Assembly: GCF_014648475.1 (NCBI RefSeq)
Contig: NZ_BMRE01000027.1
Coordinates: forward strand, 1-64,000
Length of the DNA: 64,000 nt
From: Lentzea flava
Lineage (GTDB): Bacteria; Actinomycetota; Actinomycetes; Mycobacteriales; Pseudonocardiaceae
Direction: 5' to 3'
The notes beneath the pieces were generated by a model. The model did no database searches. It was given only the letters and a program-made list of their open reading frames with translations, and was not told the origin of the DNA. Positions 1 to 7,637 of the stretch are shown in pieces; position 1 is the stretch's first letter; each line of letters begins with the position of its first letter. The position numbers and the translations under genes are program-made.

Positions 1-267
1 GCGCTGGTCGCGCGTGACCACGGCTGTGCGTTTCCCGGCTGCAGTCGTCCGCCCAAGCACTGCGATGCCCACCACATCCACCACTGGGCCGACGGCGGCG
101 ACACCCGCATCGACAACGGCGTGTTGCTGTGCCGCCACCACCACACGCTGATCCACCGCAGCGGCTGGGAAGTGAAGATCGAGCACGGCCTACCGGTCTT
201 CTACGCGCCAACCTGGCTGGACCCGCTGCGAAAACCCAGACGCAACCAGCTCCACACCGCCGCCTGA
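1..267 (+). CDS. HNH endonuclease, DUF222/13E12-type (C-terminal fragment)
   Basis: An open frame enters from the left edge and stops at 265-267; 88 residues are visible. It carries an HNH nuclease motif with zinc-binding cysteines: C-x4-C near residues 9-14, then C-D-A-H-H, then L-L-C-R-H-H-H. This is the usual C-terminus of the actinobacterial DUF222-HNH (13E12) family, whose N-terminal DUF222 part would lie outside the window. Members are repeated in these genomes and their biological role is unsettled. The 124-bp nested inverted repeat 318 bases downstream may or may not be related to it. Confidence 0.9.
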   Translation, partial: ALVARDHGCAFPGCSRPPKHCDAHHIHHWADGGDTRIDNGVLLCRHHHTLIHRSGWEVKIEHGLPVFYAPTWLDPLRKPRRNQLHTAA

Positions 268-584
268 CTCCGACCAGGGAACGCGAGCGGTCCCTCCACC
301 ACACCAACCGCCACGGCCGTGCAGCTCCACCACGGCCGTGGCACAGCCATGCCCCCAAACCGGCCAGGCACAGGGACACGGCCGCGACAGCCACAAGGCG
401 ATGACAGCGAAAGCGTCGGCACAGGCGCAGGAACCGAGCCAAACGAGGCGGGCATCGGCAAAGCCGAAGACAATTACCGATCCTGCTATGGCGCGAAGGC
501 GAAGCCGAGCCGTGCAGGGCAATGCCACGCTGTTCAAGCGGTAATTCCCGGAACCCGACCGCCAAAACGCAACCACGCACGCTC

Positions 585-708
585 GCGATTGGGGCTTGAC
601 TTTGGGTGCGAGGTGCTACCGTGTTCGGATCGGCCGGGCGCTTTACCTGCCCGGCTTTTTAAGGCCGATCTGCGCCTCGCAAGGGCCCCGAAGTCAAGCC
701 CCAATCGC
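585..708. repeat. 124-bp nested inverted repeat with internal promoter and terminator-like parts
   Basis: The outer arms are perfect 18-bp inverted copies (585-602 and 691-708, core GGGGCTTGACTT). Inner arms follow: 608-616 with 672-680 (one wobble), GATCGGCC 628-635 with 663-670, and GCCGGGC 633-639 with 649-655, the last followed by TTTTT at 656-660. The outer left arm holds TTGACT (596-601) with TACCGT at 617-622, and the right arm holds the mirror-image TTGACT on the other strand. The whole could fold into one long cruciform or RNA hairpin. No open reading frame lies inside. It may be a small mobile repeat or a short-RNA unit; which one is not decidable from one copy. Confidence 0.6.
633..660 (+). 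terminator. Rho-independent terminator-like hairpin
   Basis: A perfect 7-bp stem (GCCGGGC/GCCCGGC) with a 9-nt loop is followed directly by five T residues, a canonical intrinsic terminator for plus-strand transcription. No plus-strand gene lies directly upstream, so it would end only a very short transcript begun at the TTGACT element inside the same inverted repeat. Confidence 0.5.
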
Positions 709-792
709 AATCGTCGCGAAGCGGCGATGAAATGACCCGGCTCGGTAAATCGCCCACGCAACCACGCTGGAACGCAACCGAACCCGCGAACC

Positions 793-3717
793 CTACGACG
801 TGGCCAGCCGAAGCTCGTCAACCTCCGCCTGGAACCCGGCAGCACTCAACGTCTCCTCAGCCAGCCGCCAGTGCTCCCGAGCCTCCTCACCCCTCCCGGC
901 CCGCTCCAGAGCATCCCCGAGCACCCGCAACGACCGCCCGTACTCCGGCGGAGAATCCATCTCCCGAGCCTGATCCAGCGCAAGAGACGCCAACCGCACC
1001 GCTTCCTCGGGCGTGGCAGCCAACCCGGACCGCAACCGCCACACCCAGATCCGCCCCTGGCGGTCGTCGTGCTCCTCGAAGAACTCCCAGGCCTGCCGCA
1101 ACTGCTCCTCGGCCAGCCCGATCTGCCCGGACCGGATCAACGTGTCCGCCAGGAACAACCGGATGTTCGCGGCGAAGTCCGGGTCCCCGAGCTTCTGCGC
1201 GGCAGCGAGTGAAGACCGCAGAAACGCAGCCGACATCTGCAACTCTCCGGTGAACTGGTGCAGCCGCCCCAGCTCCAGGGTTGCCATCAGCTCGCTCTGC
1301 TCGTCGCCCAGCTGCCCGGCAACCCGCCGAGCCCGCTCCAGGTACTCCTGCGCCGCGGCCAGCCCGCCGGCACGCCGTTCGATGGCTCCCAGCGAACACA
1401 GCACTTCGATCTCGCCGTGCGGGTTTCCGGACGCGACGAACCGCGCCATGGCTTCACGATGCGCGGCACGGGCCTCCAGCGACCGGCCACCCCACTCGTG
1501 CATCCACCCGATGCCGTACCAGGCGTAGGCCTCGCCCCACACGTCACCGGCCGCGGCGAAACCTTCCTGCGCGGCGGCGAAGTTGGCGGAGGCTTCGGGA
1601 TAACGGTTCAGGCGCGCGCACAGGATTCCGCGCTGCTGGAACAGAACCGGCCGGCGATCGGGCGGGGCGCACGACAGGCCGAGGTCGTTGATCTGCTCCC
1701 AGTCGTCGAACCGGGCCCGCAGGTCGCAGAACGCCGTCGACCGGATCGCCAGCTCGGCCGCCAGCGCGCCCAGGCCGAGGGCCGCCGCCTGGGTGATCAC
1801 GGCGTGGATGTTCTGCCACTCCGCGTCGAACCAGTCGGCCGCGTCGCCGAGGTCGAACCGTTCCAGCGCAAGGGGTTCCAGCCGGATCGCCTGGTGCGGG
1901 AGCTCGACGTCGGCTCGCGTCGCCAGTTCCAGCCACTGTTCGAACAACGGCTTCAGGGCACCGGCCGGATCCTCGGAGGCCGCCTCGCGGCCGAAGGCGC
2001 GCAGCAGGTCGTGCAGCCGGTACCGCACCTGGCCCAGCGCGTCGCGGCCCGCGTAGTCGACCAGGCGGGCGTCGACCAGCGCCTCGACGTGGTCCTCGGC
2101 GTCGTCGAGGTCGAGTCCCAGCAACGGTGACGCCACCCAGGCCGGGAAGTCCGGCGTGTCGACCAGCGACAGCAGCCGGAACGCCCTGCGGTGCGACTCG
2201 TCGAGCCCGTCGTAGGACAGGGCCAGCGAAGCGCGGACGTCCAGGTCTCCCAACGACAGCTCGTCGAACCGGCGGCGCTCGTCGGACAACCGGCCGGCGA
2301 GCTTCGCGAGCTGCCAGTGCGGTCGCGCCACCAGCCGGGCCGCCGCGACCCGCAGCGCCAGCGGCAGCTGCCCGCAGTAGGTCACGATCTCCTGCGCCGC
2401 ACCGGGTTCCGCAGCGCACCTGGCCTCACCGACCGCCGCTCGCAGCAACGCCAGCGCGTCGTACGCGGGCAGCACGTCCAGCGGCACGACGTGGGCGGCT
2501 TCCAGTCCCGCCAGCGCCGCCCGTGACGTCACCAGCGCGGCACCCGAGGTGGTCCCCGGCAGCAGCGGCCGGACCTGGGCCTCGCTGATCGCGTTGTCCA
2601 GCACGACCAGGATCCGCCGGTCCGACAGCAGGTCGCGGTAGAGGTCCACCCGGTCGTCCACAGAGGACGGAATCGCCCCGCCGGAGACGCCGAGGCCGCG
2701 CAGCAGCCGGTCCAGGGCCGCGGCGGGCTCGACGGGCTTGTGCTCACCGCCGCGCAGGTTCAGGTACAGCTGGCCGTCCGGGAACGCGTCCCGCACGAGA
2801 TGCGCGCAGTGCACGGCCAAGGAGGTCTTGCCCACGCCACCGGGTCCGGTGATCGTCCACGTCCCGCCGGCACGCAGCCCGGCCGTGAGCCGCGCGACCT
2901 CGTCGGCCCTGCCGGAGAAGTCGCCCACCGCCGGCGGCAGCCACGACGGACCGGCCTGAACGGTCACCGGCGCGGACGACCCGGCCAGCACCTCCATGTG
3001 CAGAGCGCGGAGTTCGGCGTTCGGGTCGATGCCCAGCTCGTCGGCGAGCACCTCGCTCGCCCTGCGGAACACGTCGAGCGCCTGCGCCTGCTGTCCGCTG
3101 CGGTGCAGGGCCAGCATCAGCTGGTACCAGAACCGCTCGCGCAACGGGTGCTCGGCGACCAGCGAGCGCAGTTCGTCGACGATCTGGTCGTGCCGCCCCA
3201 GTTGCAGCTCGGCGTCGTTGCGGCGCTCGAGCACCTCCCAGCGCTGCTCGTTGAGGCGCTGCACGTCGGTCTGTTCCATCCGCAGCGACGACACCTGGTC
3301 GAGCGCGGGCCCGCGCCACAACGCCGCGGCCTCGCCGAGCAGGCGGGCCTCGGTCTCCAGGTCGGGCGCGCGCTTGGCCTCGGCCCGCAGGCGCTGGAAC
3401 GTGAGCAGGTCGAGCTGGTCGTCCTCGACGTGGATCGAGTAGCCCGTCGGCCACGTGCGGACGAGTTTGCGGTCCGCCAGGTCGTCCAGCGACTGTCTCA
3501 GCCGCATGACGTACGTCTGCAGAGTCGCGCGCGCCGAGCCGGACGGCTCCTCACCCCAGAGGTGCTCCATCAGCTCGTACGACGAGACCGGCGCGTTGGC
3601 CTTCATGAGCAACGCGGCAAGCAGGACACGCTGTTTGGCCGAGCGGAGCTCCACGACCCGGCCGGAGTCGATGACCTGCAACGATCCGAGAACCTTGAAC
3701 CCCCACCGCCGTTGCAT
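793..3717 (-). CDS. AfsR/SARP-type transcriptional regulator (wHTH-BTAD-NB-ARC-TPR)
   Basis: A 974-residue regulator in the large SARP architecture. An OmpR-like winged helix (residues 5-95, L-W-G near 54) is followed by a bacterial transcriptional activation domain (100-245). Next comes an NB-ARC ATPase with P-loop GPGGVGKTS at 291-299 and a Walker B region L-V-V-L-D, and then a long C-terminal TPR region. Such proteins, like AfsR, activate secondary metabolism genes, with ATP binding and TPRs as the sensing part. The ATG is preceded by AGGA at seven bases. It is transcribed alone, and no biosynthetic cluster lies beside it, so its target is unknown. Confidence 0.92.
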   Translation of the reverse strand: MQRRWGFKVLGSLQVIDSGRVVELRSAKQRVLLAALLMKANAPVSSYELMEHLWGEEPSGSARATLQTYVMRLRQSLDDLADRKLVRTWPTGYSIHVEDDQLDLLTFQRLRAEAKRAPDLETEARLLGEAAALWRGPALDQVSSLRMEQTDVQRLNEQRWEVLERRNDAELQLGRHDQIVDELRSLVAEHPLRERFWYQLMLALHRSGQQAQALDVFRRASEVLADELGIDPNAELRALHMEVLAGSSAPVTVQAGPSWLPPAVGDFSGRADEVARLTAGLRAGGTWTITGPGGVGKTSLAVHCAHLVRDAFPDGQLYLNLRGGEHKPVEPAAALDRLLRGLGVSGGAIPSSVDDRVDLYRDLLSDRRILVVLDNAISEAQVRPLLPGTTSGAALVTSRAALAGLEAAHVVPLDVLPAYDALALLRAAVGEARCAAEPGAAQEIVTYCGQLPLALRVAAARLVARPHWQLAKLAGRLSDERRRFDELSLGDLDVRASLALSYDGLDESHRRAFRLLSLVDTPDFPAWVASPLLGLDLDDAEDHVEALVDARLVDYAGRDALGQVRYRLHDLLRAFGREAASEDPAGALKPLFEQWLELATRADVELPHQAIRLEPLALERFDLGDAADWFDAEWQNIHAVITQAAALGLGALAAELAIRSTAFCDLRARFDDWEQINDLGLSCAPPDRRPVLFQQRGILCARLNRYPEASANFAAAQEGFAAAGDVWGEAYAWYGIGWMHEWGGRSLEARAAHREAMARFVASGNPHGEIEVLCSLGAIERRAGGLAAAQEYLERARRVAGQLGDEQSELMATLELGRLHQFTGELQMSAAFLRSSLAAAQKLGDPDFAANIRLFLADTLIRSGQIGLAEEQLRQAWEFFEEHDDRQGRIWVWRLRSGLAATPEEAVRLASLALDQAREMDSPPEYGRSLRVLGDALERAGRGEEAREHWRLAEETLSAAGFQAEVDELRLATS

Positions 3718-3789
3718 GAGCCGATCCTAACCAGCCGGTAACCCGAGGTGTCAGCGAAATGTCAGCGGGTGACGTGATGCTTCTCGCCC

Positions 3790-4227
3790 ATGAAGCGGAC
3801 AACCTTCATCGCCGCCGCCGCGTTGCTCCTCGGTGTCGTCACGTCCGGTCAGGCCCACGCCGAGACCCACCCCACGTGCGGGCCGGTGACCCAGATCGGC
3901 AAGACCGCCTACATCAAGAAGGACAGGAACACCACCTGGGCGTCGGTGAAGCAGTTCGTCGGCTGCAATCGCAACTACGCCTACATCTACGTGTGGGACT
4001 CCGCGATGAGCAGCGGCCTCAGGTTCACGCCGAAGATCGTGATCGAGAAGTGGGGCGGGCCCGACCACCACGAGCCGTACGGGTTCGCGGGCGGCAAGAC
4101 CGGCGCGTCCCGCCAGCAGGAGCTGTGGTCCGGAGCCGGCGACACGGTGAACGAATGCACGTCCGCGCACGGCGAGCTGATCGTCGGCGGCAGTACCCAC
4201 CAGGTCAGCACCGACATTCGCTGCTGA
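3790..4227 (+). CDS. Small secreted protein with four cysteines
   Basis: A 145-residue protein with a clear signal peptide: K-R near the start, a hydrophobic core A-A-A-A-L-L-L-G-V-V, and a cleavage site after A-H-A at about 24. The mature part has cysteines at 30, 59, 123 and 145, the last being the C-terminal residue, so two disulfides are likely. It is rich in aromatic residues. I do not recognise a named family. It starts 72 bp from the divergent SARP gene and shares its upstream region. A strong hairpin (4283-4333) follows. Confidence 0.8.
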   Translation: MKRTTFIAAAALLLGVVTSGQAHAETHPTCGPVTQIGKTAYIKKDRNTTWASVKQFVGCNRNYAYIYVWDSAMSSGLRFTPKIVIEKWGGPDHHEPYGFAGGKTGASRQQELWSGAGDTVNECTSAHGELIVGGSTHQVSTDIRC

Positions 4228-4282
4228 CCCCACAGACCCGGACGGCGCCAAGGCCCCCCAGCTGGGCGTCGTTCGGCCTCAT

Positions 4283-4333
4283 GGTGCCGCCGGGACTCGA
4301 AGCCCAAACCTCTCCTCGGGTCCCGGTGGCGCC
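4283..4333 (+). terminator. 18-bp hairpin terminating the secreted-protein gene
   Basis: Arms 4283-4300 and 4316-4333 pair over 18 bp with no mismatch in plus-strand RNA. Three of the pairs are G-U, which in the minus-strand transcript become A-C mismatches, so the stem works best for the plus-strand gene. The loop is 15 nt. It lies 55 bp past the stop, between convergent genes. Confidence 0.6.
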
Positions 4334-4340
4334 TTCCAGA

Positions 4341-5300
4341 TCAGGCCGCTCCCTGCGACGACGTCATGAAGGCTCCCAGGCGCGACGACAGCTCGTCCGC
4401 CGCCTCGTTGCCGCGCAACCGCTCCGCCTCCTGCTTCAGCGGCCGCATCCGGTCCCGCGTGCGGGCCGAGCGGATCGGGCCGGACACCGCGATCGCCTGT
4501 TCCCCGATGTCCCGCGCCTGCTCGGGCTCGTTCTGCACCAGGTAGTTCATGGCCAGTGCCGCGAGCCGGAACGACTGGCTGCGTGACGCGTCCTCTCCCC
4601 CGGACGAGATCGCCCTGGTCAGCAGCGGGATCGCGGACCGCGCGTACTTCACGTCGCAGGTGCGGGCGAGTTCGGTGTGGACCATGCCGCCGATCGACAC
4701 GAGATCGGCCAGGTCGAAGAAGCGGGCCCACGGCGGTGCTTCCTCACCCGCCGCACGGTGGAACTCCTCCTCCGCACGCGCGAACTGGCGCAACGCCTGC
4801 CTCTCCGCGCCCATCTTCGCGAACGCCCATGCCTCGTTGGCGTGCAGGATCGACACGGCCAAAGTCGAACCACTGGCCTGTGCGATGGGCAAACCGCGCT
4901 GGAACGACGCCAACGCGTCCTCGGCGAGTTCGTAGTGCAGATGCACGCGGCCCATGCGGTAGTGGATGTTGGCCTCCAACGCGCTGTTGCCCGACGCACG
5001 CGCGAGGTCCATCGCACGGCCGAAGTGCAGATGCGCTGACTCCAGAAGGCCCATGTCGAACGACGCCCATCCGGCCAGGTTGTGCAGGTCCGCGATGGCC
5101 ACCTGGAGCCGTTGCAGCACCCGCCCGGAGGAGCCGGCGTCGAGCAGCGGGTTCGCCCAGTTCAACAACGCGACACAGGCGTCTCGGCAGGCACCGCCGC
5201 CGTATTCGTAATCCAGTGCGCGAAGTGCACTTGTCAGCGTTTCCACATGCCGCACGTCGGTCTTGTCCACGCGAGCGGGAAATGCATCGCCGTTGAACAT
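4341..5300 (-). CDS. TPR-repeat protein (paralogue of the 14893-15765 gene)
   Basis: A 319-residue soluble protein made of helical tetratricopeptide-like repeats. It resembles the C-terminal sensory half of actinobacterial XRE/TPR regulators but has no DNA-binding domain. Near the N-terminus it has the signature L-D-Y-E-Y-G-G-G-A-C-R-D, then D-L-H-N-L-A-G-W-A-S-F-D. Both recur almost unchanged in the gene at 14893-15765, so the two are paralogues about 10 kb apart. The ATG has AGGAGGG eight bases upstream. Its role is unknown; protein-protein interaction is the safest inference. Confidence 0.75.
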   Translation of the reverse strand: MFNGDAFPARVDKTDVRHVETLTSALRALDYEYGGGACRDACVALLNWANPLLDAGSSGRVLQRLQVAIADLHNLAGWASFDMGLLESAHLHFGRAMDLARASGNSALEANIHYRMGRVHLHYELAEDALASFQRGLPIAQASGSTLAVSILHANEAWAFAKMGAERQALRQFARAEEEFHRAAGEEAPPWARFFDLADLVSIGGMVHTELARTCDVKYARSAIPLLTRAISSGGEDASRSQSFRLAALAMNYLVQNEPEQARDIGEQAIAVSGPIRSARTRDRMRPLKQEAERLRGNEAADELSSRLGAFMTSSQGAA

Positions 5301-5437
5301 AGCTGGCCCTCCTGACGTGCGCCGGACACCCTCCGTGCAGATACCCGTTACACACCGCCGGTACTCACCGCGCCGTCGTCACCATCCCGCTGTTCGGCCA
5401 GGTCGGGAAGGGTCTTTCGGCTCTCCCCGGGCACGCG

Positions 5438-5471
5438 GGCGCGACCACCACAACGCCGTGGTGGTCGCGCC
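5438..5471. terminator. 14-bp perfect hairpin between operons
   Basis: Arms 5438-5451 and 5458-5471 (core GCGACCACCAC/GTGGTGGTCGC) form a perfect stem with a 6-nt loop. It lies between the ferredoxin gene and the start of the TPR gene, both on the minus strand. It is most likely a transcription barrier, but no T-run follows, so a protein-binding role is also possible. Confidence 0.4.
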
Positions 5472-5541
5472 TACGATTCTGGACGGACAGCGTGATCGGA
5501 AAGGGGCCAACGAGGTGTCACCGAAAAAGAACTGAATCAAT

Positions 5542-5566
5542 TTCCGGTGATGACACCTCACCGGAA
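5542..5566 (-). terminator. Terminator of the P450-ferredoxin operon
   Basis: A 9-bp inverted repeat (TTCCGGTGA/TCACCGGAA) with a 7-nt loop begins 12 bases past the ferredoxin stop. On the minus strand it is followed about 13 bases later by TTTTT (5524-5528). An overlapping alternative pairing (5512-5520 with 5551-5559) is also visible. Confidence 0.5.
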
Positions 5567-5578
5567 CGGCCGATCAAG

Positions 5579-5776
5579 TCACTCTTCCAGGCTCACCACC
5601 TGAGCCGGGCACCTGTCCACGGCGTCACGGACGCCGGGCAGCAGGTCCGCGGGCGGTTCGGGCATCAGCACGACGCCGAGCCCGTCGTCATCCGACTGAT
5701 CGAACACGTCCGGTGCGGCGAGCACGCACTGGCCCGATCCGATGCACTTCGTCTGGTCTATGCGGACCGTCGGCAT
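5579..5776 (-). CDS. Ferredoxin ([3Fe-4S] type) paired with the P450
   Basis: A 65-residue acidic ferredoxin. Cys11, Cys17 (C-I-G-S-G-Q-C) and Cys56 followed by proline provide three ligands, and the usual middle cysteine of a 4Fe-4S site is absent, so a [3Fe-4S] cluster fits. These small ferredoxins pass electrons to bacterial cytochromes P450. It starts three bases past the P450 stop and is surely co-transcribed with it. Confidence 0.93.
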   Translation of the reverse strand: MPTVRIDQTKCIGSGQCVLAAPDVFDQSDDDGLGVVLMPEPPADLLPGVRDAVDRCPAQVVSLEE

Positions 5777-5779
5777 GGT

Positions 5780-6973
5780 TCACCACACCACCGGGATGGA
5801 CGCCGCGCCATAGGTGATCGAGTCCTCGCGGAACGCCATCTCCGTGACGGGGATCGCCGGGCGCAGGTTCGGGAATCGGGTGAACAGCGAGCGCAACAGG
5901 ATCTGCAGCTCCGCACGCGCGAGGTTGGCGCCGAGGCACTGGTGGGGGCCGAAGCCGAACCCGAGGTGCGACACCGCCTTGCGCTCCAGGTCGAGCTCAC
6001 CCGCGTTGGGGCACAACGTCTCCTCCAGGTTGGCCAGGAAGGTGACGGCCACCCACTCGCCCGCTTTGATCGTCACACCGTCGACCTCGACGTCCTCGAC
6101 GGCCCTGCGCGCGAGCCCCGCCCCACCGAGGCGGCCGATCGTGTAGCGCAGCAGCTCCTCGACCATCACGTCGGCGCGGTCCGGGTCGCGTTGCAGGATC
6201 TCCCGCTGGTCGGGCCGTTCGAACAGGGTGAGCGCGAACAGGCCGAAGAAGTTCGACGTCGTCTCGTGGCCCGCGGCGAGCAGACTGATGGCGAGCCTCA
6301 TCAGTTCTTCGGAGTCGAAGTCGGTCTCGTTGACCATGAGGCCGATCAGGTCGTCGGTCGTGCCCGACGCCCTCTTCTCGTCCGCGACCTTGGCGAGCAC
6401 CTCGCCCAGCTCCGCGGCCTTCGCGTCGTACACCTCCTTGGAGCCGTTCTTGCCGAACATCTCCCTGGCGGTGGACTGGAACAGCTCCTGGTGCTCCGGC
6501 GAGACGCCCAGCAGCTCGGCGATCACCAGCGACGGCACCGGCAGGCACAGCGCCGAGACGAGGTCCGCGGGAGCGCCGTGACGTTCCATGGCGTCGAGGT
6601 GCTCGTCGACGATCTGCTGGATGCGCGGGCGCATCTCGTTCATCTTCTTGACCATGAACCCCCGCGACAGCGGACGACGCAGCCGCAGGTGCTCCTCGCC
6701 GTCCATCGAGTTCATGTTGCCGGGCTGCTTCAGGCCGAGGATGGGCTCGCCCTCGGTGCGCATCTCGGGCCCGCCCTCCCTCATCGCGCTGAACCGCCGG
6801 TCCGAGAGCACCTGGCGGACCCCGGCATAGCTGCTGATGACCCAGGCCTGCACCCCGTTGGGCCAGATCATCTTCACCGGGCCGTTGCTGACGGCCTCCT
6901 CGAAGCCTGCGGGCGCACCCAGCGGATGCACGCGGTTCTCGTGTGGGACTGGGCAAACGGCAGCTTCAGTCAC
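5780..6973 (-). CDS. Cytochrome P450
   Basis: A 397-residue soluble class I P450. The I-helix oxygen-activation motif A-G-H-E-T-T-S lies at 234-240, the K-helix E-x-x-R at about 273-276, and the heme-binding loop F-G-F-G-P-H-Q-C-L-G has the cysteine ligand at about 346. I chose the GTG at 6973 because AGGGG lies about eight bases upstream; a TTG at 6988 would add five residues but has no ribosome-binding site. The substrate is unknown. It is downstream of a glycosyltransferase and a TetR gene and is followed by its ferredoxin. A 7-bp inverted repeat just upstream (6990-7005) is a likely operator. Confidence 0.95.
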   Translation of the reverse strand: MTEAAVCPVPHENRVHPLGAPAGFEEAVSNGPVKMIWPNGVQAWVISSYAGVRQVLSDRRFSAMREGGPEMRTEGEPILGLKQPGNMNSMDGEEHLRLRRPLSRGFMVKKMNEMRPRIQQIVDEHLDAMERHGAPADLVSALCLPVPSLVIAELLGVSPEHQELFQSTAREMFGKNGSKEVYDAKAAELGEVLAKVADEKRASGTTDDLIGLMVNETDFDSEELMRLAISLLAAGHETTSNFFGLFALTLFERPDQREILQRDPDRADVMVEELLRYTIGRLGGAGLARRAVEDVEVDGVTIKAGEWVAVTFLANLEETLCPNAGELDLERKAVSHLGFGFGPHQCLGANLARAELQILLRSLFTRFPNLRPAIPVTEMAFREDSITYGAASIPVVW

Positions 6974-6989
6974 GGGAGTTCCCCTCAAC

Positions 6990-7005
6990 AGAACAGAACT
7001 GTTCT
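6990..7005. promoter_or_regulatory. Probable TetR operator upstream of the P450
   Basis: AGAACAG-AA-CTGTTCT is a perfect 7-bp inverted repeat with a 2-bp spacer. It sits 17 bp upstream of the P450 start, in the gap between the tetR stop and the P450. This size and placement are typical of TetR-family operators; the adjacent regulator is the obvious candidate ligand. Confidence 0.55.
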
Positions 7006-7065
7006 TTTGAAACCATGACCGAACGTAGCGCAGTGACTACGCCTTGACGAGTCGTTTGGCCCAGG

Positions 7066-7614
7066 TCAACCGATCAGCGGCCGCAACAGGCCGTCGACGA
7101 TGCTGTCCGTCACGCCCTGTTCGTCGGATCGCAGCACGAAAGTCGAGATCAGCGCCGTGATGAGGATGTCGGCGTCGAGGCTTTCCGGCAGCTCCCCGCG
7201 CGCCTTCGCCCGGTCGACGGCGACCCGGAGGTGTTCGGTGTACGCGCGGTCGATGTGCTCCTCGCGCAGGTACGCGAGATCGGCGTCCTGACGGCTTCCT
7301 TCGAGCAGCCCGAGAAAGATCCCCGCCGTGTCGAACGGCATGGGCTCGCTCCACGACCGCATGATCTGCCGGACGTCCTCGGCGAACGTGCCCTCGTCCG
7401 GCTGGGGCAGCTCCGGCAGGTTCGCCTTCAGCGCCTCCGTGATCAACCGCGCCTTCGACGGCCAGCGCTGGTAGAGGCTCGCCTTGCTCGCGCGTGCCCT
7501 GCTGGCGACCAGGTCCATGTTGAACCGCGCGTAGCCGACCTCGGCCAGCACGTCGAGCACGGCGGCGAAGACCTCCCGCAGACGCTCCGGCGCGTCCAAA
7601 GGCGTGCGACCCAC
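7066..7614 (-). CDS. TetR-family regulator
   Basis: A 182-residue repressor-type protein. Residues 10-60 form the TetR helix-turn-helix (V-A-S-R-A-R-A-S-K-A-S-L-Y-Q-R-W), and the rest is the ligand-binding helical domain. The GTG at 7614 has AGGAG five bases upstream; the frame is open much further upstream, but that part overlaps the glycosyltransferase and is not TetR-like. It starts 23 bp past the glycosyltransferase stop and precedes the P450, so it probably controls the P450-ferredoxin genes, and itself if read through. Confidence 0.9.
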   Translation of the reverse strand: MGRTPLDAPERLREVFAAVLDVLAEVGYARFNMDLVASRARASKASLYQRWPSKARLITEALKANLPELPQPDEGTFAEDVRQIMRSWSEPMPFDTAGIFLGLLEGSRQDADLAYLREEHIDRAYTEHLRVAVDRAKARGELPESLDADILITALISTFVLRSDEQGVTDSIVDGLLRPLIG

Positions 7615-7637
7615 CCGTGCTCCTGTCCGATCGGCGG

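Larger units (their letters stand above)
268..792. other. 525-bp non-coding stretch
   Basis: I see no convincing coding region here; open frames on both strands have low-complexity, proline/arginine-rich translations. The only clear structure is the nested inverted repeat at 585-708. The stretch separates the HNH gene from the 3' end of the SARP regulator. Confidence 0.5.

Noticed and set aside
4281-4333. A tRNA-like 3' end (GGACTCGAA near GGTGCC) on the minus strand
   Set aside because: The T-stem does not pair and no D-arm or anticodon arm follows; the sequence is explained fully by the 18-bp hairpin.
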